Of a stretch of 64,000 bases of DNA, positions 34,699 through 42,972 are shown in pieces. Every line of letters starts with the position of its first letter. Positions within the stretch are counted from its first letter, which is position 1. A program made the position numbers and the translations under genes. The notes beneath the pieces were generated by a model that was not told the origin of the DNA, made no database searches, and saw only the letters and a program-made list of their open reading frames with translations. The stretch comes from Gordonia amarae NBRC 15530 (GTDB lineage Bacteria; Actinomycetota; Actinomycetes; Mycobacteriales; Mycobacteriaceae): contig NZ_BAED01000033.1 of NCBI RefSeq assembly GCF_000241345.1, forward strand, positions 124,001 to 188,000, given 5' to 3'.

Positions 34699-35871
34699 CT
34701 ACGACGACGCCGCCCGCAACGGGGGCAGGAACGCGCCGTGGACGACGTCGCCGCCGGGCTCCTGGTCGATCAGCCCGAGCCGGGCCAGGTGCGGGCGCAC
34801 CCCCTCACCGAAGTGATAGGCCTCCTCCAGGTGCGGGTAACCCGACAGCACGAAGTGGTCGAGTCCGAGCCGGTGGTATTCGGCGATCCGCTCGGCGACC
34901 TCCGCGTAGGAGCCGACGAGAGCGGTGCCCGCCCCGCCGCGCACCAGTCCGACCCCGGCCCACAGATTGGGGTAGATCTCCAGTGAGTGCGGGTCGGCGG
35001 CATTGTCGAAGGCGGCGCCCGAACCGTGCAGGTCGAGCATGCGTCGCTGCCCCTCCGACTCCGACCTGGCCAGGTTGGCCTGTGCCGCCGCCACGGTCTG
35101 CGGGTCCAGCCCGGACAACAACCGGCCGGCCTCGGCCCACGCCTGCTCGGAGGTCTCCCGGGCGATCACGTGCAGCCGGATGCCGTAGTCGAGGGAACGT
35201 TGCTCGCGTTCGGCGAGGCCGGCGATCCACGAGATCTTCTCGGCCACCGCGTCGGGCTTCTCACCCCACGTCAGGTAGGTGTCGGCGTGACGGGCGGCAA
35301 CCGTGCCCGCCGCCGGCGACGAACCGCCGAAAAACACCTGCGGCAACGGATCCGGACGGCGACCGAGCACCGCGTCCTCCACCCGCACATGGCTGCCGGA
35401 GAAGTTCACCGGCTCGTCCGACTCCCACAACCGCCGCACGACGGTCAGGAACTCGTCGCCCCGCTCGTAGCGGGCCTCCTTGGTGAGGAAGTCACCGAAC
35501 GCGCGCTGTTCGCTCGCCTCACCGCCCGTCACCACGTTGACGTACAGGCGGCCCTGCGAATGCCATTGGAAGCTGGCGGCCATCTGCGCCGCCAGCGTCG
35601 GACTGGTCAGGCCGGGCCGGAAGGCCACCAGGAACTTCAGCGTCTCGGTGGCGTCGATCAGCGCCGCGGTGGTCAGCCAGGCGTCCTCGCACCACAATCC
35701 GGTGGGGGTCAGCACGGCTTCGAAGCCGTTGATCTCGGCGGCACCGGCGAGTTGCTTGAGGTAGCGCAGATCGGCCCGGCGGTCACCGGACATCAAACTC
35801 CCGTGGCCACCGGCCATCAGGTTGCGGGAATCACCGTACGTGGGCAGGAACCAATGAAAATGCGCGGACAC
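34699..35871 (-). CDS. LLM flavin-dependent monooxygenase (alkanesulfonate monooxygenase SsuD-like)
   Basis: About 390 residues from GTG 35871, with TTG 35898 as an alternative; neither has a good ribosome binding site. FHWFLPTYGDSRNLMAG at the N-terminus and WHSQGRLYVNVVTGGEASEQRAFGDFL are characteristic of the SsuD branch of the luciferase-like superfamily, which desulfonates alkanesulfonates using FMNH2. No ssuE or ssuABC genes are adjacent; the downstream genes are ehuBCDA. The true substrate could differ. Confidence 0.78.
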   Translation of the reverse strand: MSAHFHWFLPTYGDSRNLMAGGHGSLMSGDRRADLRYLKQLAGAAEINGFEAVLTPTGLWCEDAWLTTAALIDATETLKFLVAFRPGLTSPTLAAQMAASFQWHSQGRLYVNVVTGGEASEQRAFGDFLTKEARYERGDEFLTVVRRLWESDEPVNFSGSHVRVEDAVLGRRPDPLPQVFFGGSSPAAGTVAARHADTYLTWGEKPDAVAEKISWIAGLAEREQRSLDYGIRLHVIARETSEQAWAEAGRLLSGLDPQTVAAAQANLARSESEGQRRMLDLHGSGAAFDNAADPHSLEIYPNLWAGVGLVRGGAGTALVGSYAEVAERIAEYHRLGLDHFVLSGYPHLEEAYHFGEGVRPHLARLGLIDQEPGGDVVHGAFLPPLRAASS

Positions 35872-35959
35872 ATCAGGGAGTGTCTGCCCAACGCTCAAGC
35901 CGGTACAGGGTTGAAATCGTGCTGACCGAAAGGAACCCGGATCCTGCCCGGCCGGCCGG

Positions 35960-36868
35960 TCAGCACCGTCCCCGCGGTAGCTTTCTGATCGACTTGTCCA
36001 GTTGTTGTGCAACAACATTCAGCGCGCTGATACCACTGTCGAGCGAGGGCCCAGACGTGGCCATCGCCACCGCGGTCATCGAGCCGTCGGCGTGGATGAT
36101 GAGCCCGATCTGGCGCACCACATAGCCCGAGGTGGCACCCGGCCCCCAGCCGCCTTTGACCGCGGTGGACCGTGGCGACGTCATGGCCTCCACACCCCAC
36201 TGCTGATTGCCGGCGACCTGTCGCATCAGCGACAGCACGTGCTCGGTGCCCGCCATGCATGGCAGGTGCGCGGTGAACGCCGCGGCGTTGGGCAACGGCC
36301 ACGTCGTCTGCCCGAAGATGGTGAACCCGTCCCGCAGATGCCGGCTGGGCACCGTGGTCGTGGTGTCGCCGCCGTCGCGCAGCACCTCGGTGACGGCGGC
36401 CGCGGCGTCGGAGTCGGAGCCGAGGGAGCCCCACAGTTGTTCGGCGGCGGAGTTGTCGGATTCGACGATCGCCGGGACCTGCGGCGCGGACTGACCGTTG
36501 GCGCGTTGCGATGCCACCGCGAGCGGCACCTTGATGCTCGACCAGGCGACCAAGGGGGTCTGGTCACCCACCGATATCGCCCGACCGGATCGTCCGACCG
36601 GGACGATCGCGATGCCGACGGGCTGCCCCGCCCGCCCGATCGCCGAGTTGAGGGCCGCCACCAGCGAGGTGCGGTGCGTCGGACCGCCCGGTGTGCGCGT
36701 GCGCGACGAGGTCGGGGCACCGGCCGTCGACGGCACCGCCGGTGCGGTGACCGTGACCGTCGAGGTGGCGGGCGGCGTGGTGGCGTCATCGTCGCTGCCG
36801 CCGCATGCGGTCATCGACACCGCCAGCACCAGCGTCGCGGCGGCTGCCGCTCCGTGAAGGATTCGCAT
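35960..36868 (-). CDS. SxxK (class A beta-lactamase-like) lipoprotein downstream of a Ser/Thr kinase
   Basis: A 302-residue lipoprotein. The signal and lipobox VLAVSMTAC give acylated C22, followed by a Thr/Pro/Ser-rich linker to about residue 66. The core has S110-SIK113, SDN at 137-139 and KGG at 238-240, and the HLPCMAGTEHVLSLM block shared with the 30,215-31,135 protein. SxxK to SDN is 27 residues, much shorter than in true beta-lactamases. It begins 4 bp after the kinase stop, so the two are co-transcribed. A cell-wall-ligand-sensing or kinase-linked role is inferred. Confidence 0.72.
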   Translation of the reverse strand: MRILHGAAAAATLVLAVSMTACGGSDDDATTPPATSTVTVTAPAVPSTAGAPTSSRTRTPGGPTHRTSLVAALNSAIGRAGQPVGIAIVPVGRSGRAISVGDQTPLVAWSSIKVPLAVASQRANGQSAPQVPAIVESDNSAAEQLWGSLGSDSDAAAAVTEVLRDGGDTTTTVPSRHLRDGFTIFGQTTWPLPNAAAFTAHLPCMAGTEHVLSLMRQVAGNQQWGVEAMTSPRSTAVKGGWGPGATSGYVVRQIGLIIHADGSMTAVAMATSGPSLDSGISALNVVAQQLDKSIRKLPRGRC

Positions 36869-36872
36869 GGTC

Positions 36873-38501
36873 TCAGTAAATGTGAACGACGGCGTTGTTC
36901 CCGCCCCGACACACCACGATCCCCAGTTCCGGACCGCACGACATGCGGTACGTGTCGCCGGTGACCGGGCTGGTGGCGGTGACCGTCCGGGCCTCGCCCT
37001 TGGGTCCGGCGGCCAGGTAGGCCGAGCGCACGTTCGCGGCGAACGCGCAACTGGTCGGACTGCCGACCTCGATACCGACCGAGTTGTCACACGGATCCGA
37101 ACCCGCCGGAGGGCTGCTGACTGTCGGGGTGGTCTGCGCCGGGGTGTCCTGGGTCGGCGTCACGGTGGTGGTGACGACGGCCGTCGATTGCTGGGCCTGC
37201 CTGCCCGAGCCCTTGTCGCCGGAATCCTTGGCCAGCAGCAGGTAGGCGACCACGCCCAGCACCACGACCAGCACCACGGCGATGATGCCGACGATCGGCA
37301 CCAGGGCACTTTTGTTGTTCCGCCCCGTATTGTTCGGCGGAAATCCTTGCGGCCCAGTGGGATAGGGAACCGGACCAGCCCCGAACGGCCCCATACCCTG
37401 CGGGCCGGTGCCGTATCCACCGGCACCGTATGGGCCGGTGCCCACCGGTGGGCCGTACTGCTGCGATGGACCGTAGGGTGTGGTGCCCTGCGGCGCGAAC
37501 GGAGCCCCGCCCGGCGGGTAACCCACACCGACGGGCCCACTGCCCACCTGCCCCGGAGTCATCTGCCCACCAACAGGATTCACCACCGACGGACCCGTGA
37601 CCCGGATTTGTGTCTGCTCATACTGTTCGGATCCGATGGTGGGCGGCGCGCCCGGGGCCGCGGCCGCGGCGGGCTCGGTGAGCGCGGTCCGGCACGCCTG
37701 AGCCAGCTCACGGCACGTGCCGTACCGTTGCGCGGGATCGGCGGCCAGCCCCTTCTCGATGACGGCGTCGAAACTGGCCGGCACCCCCGCGTGCACGGTG
37801 CTGACCCGCGGCGGGACGTCGAACAGCGCCGCCTTGATCGCGGAGCTGACGGTGCTCGCGGGATGCGGCACCTGCCCGGTCAGGGATTCGAACAGCACAC
37901 AGGTGAGCGCGTAGATATCGCAGGCCGGCGTGATGGGGGTGTTCTCGAACATCTCCGGCGCCATGTACGCCAGCGAGCCGATGGCCGTACCGGCCTGAGT
38001 GAGCCGGGTGTCGTCGCCGGCCTGCGCGATGCCGAAGTCGACAAGATGGGCGAAGTCGTTGTCGGACAAAAGAATATTCTCGGGCTTGACGTCCCGGTGG
38101 ACGAGTCCGTCGCGGTGGGCGGCGTCGAGTGCCGCGGCGACCTGTTCGATGATCCCGACCGCACGCTCGGGACTGAGCGCGCCGTCCTCCTTCAGCACCG
38201 CGCGCAGGTCCTTGCCCTCCACCAGCCGCATGTCCAGGTATAGGACGCCGTCCACCTCACCCCAGTCGTGGATGGGGATGATGTGCGGCTCGCCCAGGCG
38301 GGCCACCACCTGCGACTCGCGGCGGAACCGTTCCTGATAGGTCACATCGGCGGCCGGACCCTGCGACAAAATCTTCAGTGCGACAAAACGATCCTTGGTG
38401 GTGTCGTACGCGCGGTACACCTCACCCATGCCACCGCGGCCGATGAGTTCGTCGAGGCGATAGGGCCCGAACGTGGTTCCCACCCGATTCTGCGCAGTCA
38501 T
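36873..38501 (-). CDS. transmembrane Ser/Thr protein kinase (Pkn family)
   Basis: A 542-residue Hanks-type kinase. The kinase domain spans about 14-270: glycine loop GRGGMGEVY (21-29), K43, catalytic HRDVKPEN with D137, DFG at 155-157 and APE at about 181. A juxtamembrane linker of about 120 residues is rich in Gly/Pro/Tyr/Gln (PYGPSQQYGPPVGTGPYG). One helix lies at 399-424. The outer domain of about 118 residues has four cysteines. There are no PASTA repeats, so it resembles PknE/PknF-type architecture. It is the first gene of an operon with the SxxK lipoprotein. Confidence 0.9.
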   Translation of the reverse strand: MTAQNRVGTTFGPYRLDELIGRGGMGEVYRAYDTTKDRFVALKILSQGPAADVTYQERFRRESQVVARLGEPHIIPIHDWGEVDGVLYLDMRLVEGKDLRAVLKEDGALSPERAVGIIEQVAAALDAAHRDGLVHRDVKPENILLSDNDFAHLVDFGIAQAGDDTRLTQAGTAIGSLAYMAPEMFENTPITPACDIYALTCVLFESLTGQVPHPASTVSSAIKAALFDVPPRVSTVHAGVPASFDAVIEKGLAADPAQRYGTCRELAQACRTALTEPAAAAAPGAPPTIGSEQYEQTQIRVTGPSVVNPVGGQMTPGQVGSGPVGVGYPPGGAPFAPQGTTPYGPSQQYGPPVGTGPYGAGGYGTGPQGMGPFGAGPVPYPTGPQGFPPNNTGRNNKSALVPIVGIIAVVLVVVLGVVAYLLLAKDSGDKGSGRQAQQSTAVVTTTVTPTQDTPAQTTPTVSSPPAGSDPCDNSVGIEVGSPTSCAFAANVRSAYLAAGPKGEARTVTATSPVTGDTYRMSCGPELGIVVCRGGNNAVVHIY

Positions 38502-38596
38502 GCGCTCAGCTTATTCACAGAATCCGACAAAGGACGCATGAGCAGCGGAAAGCCGATCGGATGACCGACACGGGCGTCGGGAATCAACTCACCCGC

Positions 38597-39379
38597 TCAA
38601 CGGTCGTGACGCGAACGCCACCGGCCCATGCCCAGGAACACCAGCACCAGCTGCCGTTCGACGCGGTCGATCACCTCACGCTCGACACCCCGGCCCCGGT
38701 AATCGCTGTCGAGGTATTCGGCCACCGAGGTCAGCATGATCGTCACGATGAGGTCGGCGACCATCTCCAGATCCTCGGCATCCCACGCCGACAGATCCGG
38801 CAGCCGGGCCAGGTCGATAGCCAGTTCCTTGGCGAACAACCGCCGTTCGGTGTCGATGGCGCGGCGAACCTCGGCGACACCACCGTGCTGCTCACGGATC
38901 AGGAACCGGAACGCGGACTCGTCCTCCCTGACCTGGTTGAACAGGATGGCGATCGACGTGCGCACCGTGGGCAGGGCCTGCCGGGCGGCGAGATCGCGAC
39001 GCCCCTCACGCAACGTGCGCCGCAGCACCCGCATCGAATCCTCGACGAGGGTGACCCCGAGATCCTCCATCGACGCGAAATGCCGATAGAAGGCGGTGGG
39101 CACGATGCCCGCGCCACGCGCCACCTCGCGCAGGCTGATGCTGGCGAAGCTGCGCTCGGACACCAGGTCGAGCGTGGTGTCCAGCAGGGCTTGGCGGGTC
39201 CGGCTCTTACGGTCGGCACGACTCTCGGCGTCGGCGTTCTTCGCGCCGGCCCGCTTGGAGTCCGCGCGGGCCGAGTCTGCTCGTGCCGAGCCCGGGCGGG
39301 AGGTGCCGCCCCCGTCACCATCGCCCGAGTCGGCACGCCGCCCACGCGAGGCGCGGGTCGAGTTTCCGGTACGGGTCAC
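38597..39379 (-). CDS. TetR-family regulator, likely of the reductase-desaturase operon
   Basis: A 260-residue protein (GTG start). The first 55 residues are a low-complexity Arg/Ala/Asp/Ser stretch (RADSARADSKRAG) before the helix-turn-helix ASISLREVARGAGIVPTAFYRHF. The rest is a ligand-binding domain. It is divergent from the reductase-desaturase genes with a 218-bp shared regulatory region, the classic layout for a repressor of fatty-acid desaturation that senses acyl-CoA. This is inferred from layout, not proven. Confidence 0.85.
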   Translation of the reverse strand: MTRTGNSTRASRGRRADSGDGDGGGTSRPGSARADSARADSKRAGAKNADAESRADRKSRTRQALLDTTLDLVSERSFASISLREVARGAGIVPTAFYRHFASMEDLGVTLVEDSMRVLRRTLREGRRDLAARQALPTVRTSIAILFNQVREDESAFRFLIREQHGGVAEVRRAIDTERRLFAKELAIDLARLPDLSAWDAEDLEMVADLIVTIMLTSVAEYLDSDYRGRGVEREVIDRVERQLVLVFLGMGRWRSRHDR

Positions 39380-39528
39380 CCACTGAGTCTAAGTCGTGCG
39401 CTCCGGCACCGACGACACCGCCCGCGTCCAGGGCCTTCGGAACCTATCCGGGACTTTTCGGCAAAGGTGATGGCACTCACATCCGTGAGCACTTGACCAC
39501 AGTGGCGGTACATATGCCACACTCTTCC

Positions 39529-39544
39529 GTGTACAGATGTTCAC
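39529..39544. promoter_or_regulatory. candidate operator for the desaturase operon
   Basis: GTGTACAGATGTTCAC is a 16-bp dyad with six of seven arm positions symmetric, 54 bp before the reductase ATG. A second, looser dyad GTGGC-N9-GCCAC lies at 39502-39520. Both are in the intergenic region shared with the divergent TetR gene. Confidence 0.42.
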
Positions 39545-39597
39545 TCAAAAACGAGAACAAGCCCATTCTCGCGAACACACCGAACGGAGAGCCCCCG

Positions 39598-40680
39598 ATG
39601 AGTATTCGACTCCCCAGGCTTGTCGGCTCGATCGTGGAGGCCGCCCTCACACCGCATCCGGTGGACAGCTACCTCGAACTGGTCGACCCCAGCCTCACCT
39701 GGCGCGAGGTACGCGCCACCATCGTCAGCGTCAGCCGCCCCACCGAGCGCACCGTCCGCCTCTCGCTGCGCCCCACCCGGCAGTGGAAGGGCCACGAAGC
39801 CGGTCAGTACCTCCAGCTCAGCGTCGTGATCGACGGCGTCCGGCACAGTCGCTGCTACTCGCCGGCCAACTCCTCGGCGGGCGCCTGGAGCCCCATCGAG
39901 CTCACCATCACCGCACACGACGACGGCTTCGTCTCCACCTACCTGCGCGACAACGCGCGTGAAGGAATGGTCCTCGGCGTCTCCCAGGCGCAGGGCGAGT
40001 TCACCCTCCCGGCCGAGCTGACATCCGCGGTATTCATCAGCGGCGGCAGTGGCGTTACACCTGTACTCTCAATGATGCGTACACTGATCGCCAAGAAGTT
40101 CACCGGCCCCATCACCTTTCTGCACTACGCCCGCACCCCCGCCGACGTGGCCTACCGGGCCGAACTCGCAGCGCTGGCCGCCGCCAACGGAATCGACCTG
40201 CGGCTGTACTACACCCGCGGCGACGGCGACACCCCCGGTGAGCACTTCACCGCCGCCCACCTCGACGGCATCGACGGCCTGGCAGACGCCGACCTGTTCG
40301 TCTGCGGCCCGCCCGCACTGATGGACGCGGTCAAGGCACATATCGCCGACACCGGACTGAGCAACCCCGTCCACTCCGAGGCGTTCGTCCTGGCCGCCCC
40401 CATCGAGATCGACCCCAACGAACCCGTCACCGGCGAGCTGTCCTTCACCAAGGCCGGCAGCACCGCCGACAACGACGGCCGCACCATCCTCGACCAGGCC
40501 GAATCCGCCGGACTCAAGCCCGCGTCGGGCTGCCGGATGGGAATCTGCTTCTCCTGCACCGCCGTCAAGAAGAGCGGCTGCACCCGCAACGTCCTCACCG
40601 GCGAACTCAACACCGAGGCCGACGCCCAGATCCAGATCTGCGTCAACGCCCCCGTCGGCGACGTCGAACTCGAGCTTTGA
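39598..40680 (+). CDS. ferredoxin reductase with C-terminal 2Fe-2S domain (desaturase electron donor)
   Basis: A 360-residue protein. An FAD-binding barrel at about 35-140 (HSRCYSPANSS is the RxYS-type motif), an NAD(P) domain with SGGSGVTPVLSMM, and a C-terminal plant-type ferredoxin domain with cysteines 312, 317, 320 and 348 (C-x4-C-x2-C-x27-C). It passes electrons from NADPH to the desaturase encoded next, as Rv3230c does for DesA3. ATG 39598 follows GGAGAG; the longer frame from 39283 overlaps the TetR gene and is rejected. Confidence 0.9.
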   Translation: MSIRLPRLVGSIVEAALTPHPVDSYLELVDPSLTWREVRATIVSVSRPTERTVRLSLRPTRQWKGHEAGQYLQLSVVIDGVRHSRCYSPANSSAGAWSPIELTITAHDDGFVSTYLRDNAREGMVLGVSQAQGEFTLPAELTSAVFISGGSGVTPVLSMMRTLIAKKFTGPITFLHYARTPADVAYRAELAALAAANGIDLRLYYTRGDGDTPGEHFTAAHLDGIDGLADADLFVCGPPALMDAVKAHIADTGLSNPVHSEAFVLAAPIEIDPNEPVTGELSFTKAGSTADNDGRTILDQAESAGLKPASGCRMGICFSCTAVKKSGCTRNVLTGELNTEADAQIQICVNAPVGDVELEL

Positions 40681-40746
40681 CATGGGTCTGCTGACCAGAC
40701 CGTTTTGAAAACCGCATCCACCCAATAACTCACGGAGGTAATCATC

Positions 40747-41964
40747 ATGGCTACGCCCATCATTCCGTTCCGTAAGCCCACCGCACTGCGCAAGCCCAAC
40801 GTGTTCCGCAAGCCCGCCGCCGACACCGCTCCCACCGGTGCCGAGCACATCACCGAGGTCAATCTGACCTTCGAGCAGGTCGAGACACTCGGCCGCGAAC
40901 TCGACGAACTGCGCGCCCGCGTCGTCGCCGACCTCGGTCAGAAGGACCGCGACTACCTGTACAACATCGTCCGCATCCAGCGCGGACTCGAGGTGGGCGG
41001 CCGCGGCCTGATGTACCTCGGTTTCCTGCCGCCGGCCTGGCTCGCGGGTGTGGCCGCGCTGTCGGTGTCGAAGATCCTCGACAACATGGAAATCGGCCAC
41101 AACGTGATGCACGGCCAGTACGACTGGATGCGCGAGGACAACTACAACTCCCGCGAATTCGAATGGGACAACGTGTGCCCGGGTGACCAGTGGAAGCACA
41201 GCCACAACTACCTGCACCACACCTTCACCAACATCGTCGACATGGACCGCGACATCGGTTACGGCATCCTGCGGATGGCGCGTGAGCAGGAATGGCGTCC
41301 GTACTACCTGGGCAACCTGGCCTACGCCACCGCCCTGATGTTCCTGTTCGAGTGGGGCGTCATGCTCCACGACCTTGAGGCCGACAACCTCCTGTCCGGC
41401 AAGCGCAAGTGGGCCGACGTCAAGGGCCTCGCCAAGGGCATGTACCGCAAGGCCCGCAAGCAGGCGCTCAAGGACTACGTGGTCTTCCCGCTGCTGACCG
41501 GGCCGCTGTTCGTGTCCACCCTGCTCGGCAATGCCACCGCCAACGTGGTGCGCAACGTGTGGGCGTACTCGATCATCTTCTGTGGTCACTTCCCGACCGG
41601 CACGCAGACCTTCACCAAGGAGGAATGCGAGAACGAGAGCCGCGGCCAGTGGTACCTGCGGCAGATGCTGGGCTCTGCCAACATCGAGGGCAGCACCCTG
41701 TTCCACATCATGAGCGGTAACCTGAGCCACCAGATCGAGCACCACCTGTTCCCCGACATCCCGGCCAGCCGTTACCCGGCGATGGCCGTCGAGGTCCGCG
41801 AGATCTGCGAACGCTACGGCATGCCGTACAACACCGGCTCGTTCAGCCACCAGCTGTGGTCGACCTGGACCAAGATCGCCAAGCTGTCGCTGCCCAACTC
41901 GTGGAGCCGCGACGACAACGAGATCGTCGTCAACATCGAACGCGAGAACGAAGCCGCGGCCTGA
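40747..41964 (+). CDS. membrane-bound acyl-CoA desaturase (DesA3-like)
   Basis: A 405-residue di-iron desaturase. The three histidine boxes are GHNVMH (117-122), HSHNYLHH (151-158) and HQIEHH (328-333), with hydrophobic helices between. The N-terminus has three RKP repeats (FRKPTALRKPNVFRKPAA), possibly a degradation or localisation signal. It likely makes oleic acid from stearoyl-CoA with the upstream reductase, 66 bp away. CACGGAGG precedes the ATG. An inverted repeat follows the gene. Confidence 0.92.
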   Translation: MATPIIPFRKPTALRKPNVFRKPAADTAPTGAEHITEVNLTFEQVETLGRELDELRARVVADLGQKDRDYLYNIVRIQRGLEVGGRGLMYLGFLPPAWLAGVAALSVSKILDNMEIGHNVMHGQYDWMREDNYNSREFEWDNVCPGDQWKHSHNYLHHTFTNIVDMDRDIGYGILRMAREQEWRPYYLGNLAYATALMFLFEWGVMLHDLEADNLLSGKRKWADVKGLAKGMYRKARKQALKDYVVFPLLTGPLFVSTLLGNATANVVRNVWAYSIIFCGHFPTGTQTFTKEECENESRGQWYLRQMLGSANIEGSTLFHIMSGNLSHQIEHHLFPDIPASRYPAMAVEVREICERYGMPYNTGSFSHQLWSTWTKIAKLSLPNSWSRDDNEIVVNIERENEAAA

Positions 41965-41981
41965 TCCGCCGTCACCAACCA

Positions 41982-42028
41982 GATACCGCCCTCCACCGCA
42001 CCGGCTCGATGCGCTGGAGGGCGGTATC
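41982..42028 (+). terminator. putative terminator after the desaturase gene
   Basis: A 14-bp perfect stem: GATACCGCCCTCCA (41982-41995) pairs with TGGAGGGCGGTATC (42015-42028). There is no T-run. It begins 18 bp after the desaturase stop and ends 34 bp before the next gene. Confidence 0.6.
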
Positions 42029-42061
42029 GTCGTGGCACCAGCACCGAAAAGAAGGACTCCG

Positions 42062-42418
42062 ATGGTCGACCGCCTCGAACGCAACAAGGACCTGATCCAG
42101 GAACTGGTCGAATCCACCGCCGTCCACGTCGGTTCGATCACCACCATCATCACCAAGGCCGTCGCCGACGTCGCCAGGGAGATCGGTGAGATCATCACCG
42201 ACGGTTTCGAGATGCGCGAGGCCGCCAAGCTGGCCGAACAGGACGAGGCACGGCATGTCATCGACATCGACACCGAAGACCCCGAACTCGACGACCAGGC
42301 CGACCTCCCCGTACGCGATACCGCGGACTACGCGCTGACCGAGGACGACGTGGAGGTTCCCACCCTCGACGCCGAGATTGTCGAGCCGCCGGCGCTCGAC
42401 CACCAACAATCTCGCTGA
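42062..42418 (+). CDS. conserved-looking small acidic protein, function unknown
   Basis: A 118-residue protein from ATG 42062 behind GAAGGA. The N-terminal 65 residues are predicted helical (RNKDLIQELVESTAVHVGSI, then AVADVAREIGEIITDGFEMRE). The C-terminus is acidic and Pro-rich. It has no signal or transmembrane segment. The gene sits between the desaturase and DUF4395 genes on the same strand. No family is recognised by eye. Confidence 0.65.
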   Translation: MVDRLERNKDLIQELVESTAVHVGSITTIITKAVADVAREIGEIITDGFEMREAAKLAEQDEARHVIDIDTEDPELDDQADLPVRDTADYALTEDDVEVPTLDAEIVEPPALDHQQSR

Positions 42419-42464
42419 CCGCAACCCTTCCACCGCGCAGTCGGCGCCGCTAGTGTGGCGCGTC

Positions 42465-42959
42465 GTGGCGTCCTCCGTATTCACCTTTCCCAATCCGGTC
42501 AACGACTACGCGGCCCGATCGACCGCCGGTCTGGTGGTGATATTCGCCGTGGTCACCATCGTCGTCGACCATCCCGTGCTGTACGCGCTGCTCGCGCTGG
42601 GTTTTCTGTTGCGGGTCCTGTCCGGGCCCACGCTGTCGCCGTTCGGTCAACTCTCGGTTCGGGTGATCGTCCCCAAGATCTGGCGCAAGACCAAGTTGGT
42701 GCCAGGGCCACCGAAGCGATTCGCCCAGACCATCGGACTCACCCTCACCACCCTCGCGCTGATCCTCAGCCTCGTCGGCGCGGGTGTGGCCGCTCAGATC
42801 GTCGTCGGGCTCGTCGTGGTGGCCGCCACCCTCGAAGCGGTGCTCGGGTTCTGCCTCGGCTGCACCGTTTTCGGGTTCCTCCAGCAGCGCGGCGTCATCC
42901 CCGAATCGGTCTGCGAGGCCTGCAACAACATCAACCTCGCTCAGCGAGGCACCGCCTGA
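42465..42959 (+). CDS. DUF4395 membrane protein with two CxxC motifs
   Basis: About 164 residues from GTG 42465 (GTG 42453 is also possible). It begins VFTFPNPVNDYAARSTAGLV, the DUF4395 signature of a short amphipathic start plus four helices. CLGC lies in the last helix (LGFCLGCTVFGFL) and CEAC near the C-terminus. Such CxxC pairs suggest thiol-redox or metal binding at the membrane, as the family often neighbours thioredoxin or rhodanese genes. Neither is present here. Confidence 0.8.
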   Translation: MASSVFTFPNPVNDYAARSTAGLVVIFAVVTIVVDHPVLYALLALGFLLRVLSGPTLSPFGQLSVRVIVPKIWRKTKLVPGPPKRFAQTIGLTLTTLALILSLVGAGVAAQIVVGLVVVAATLEAVLGFCLGCTVFGFLQQRGVIPESVCEACNNINLAQRGTA

Positions 42960-42972
42960 TCGAGCAGTCCGG

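Noticed and set aside
40069-42273. 734-residue open frame antisense to the reductase and desaturase genes
   Set aside because: It spans two real genes with clear histidine boxes and Fe-S cysteines on the plus strand.
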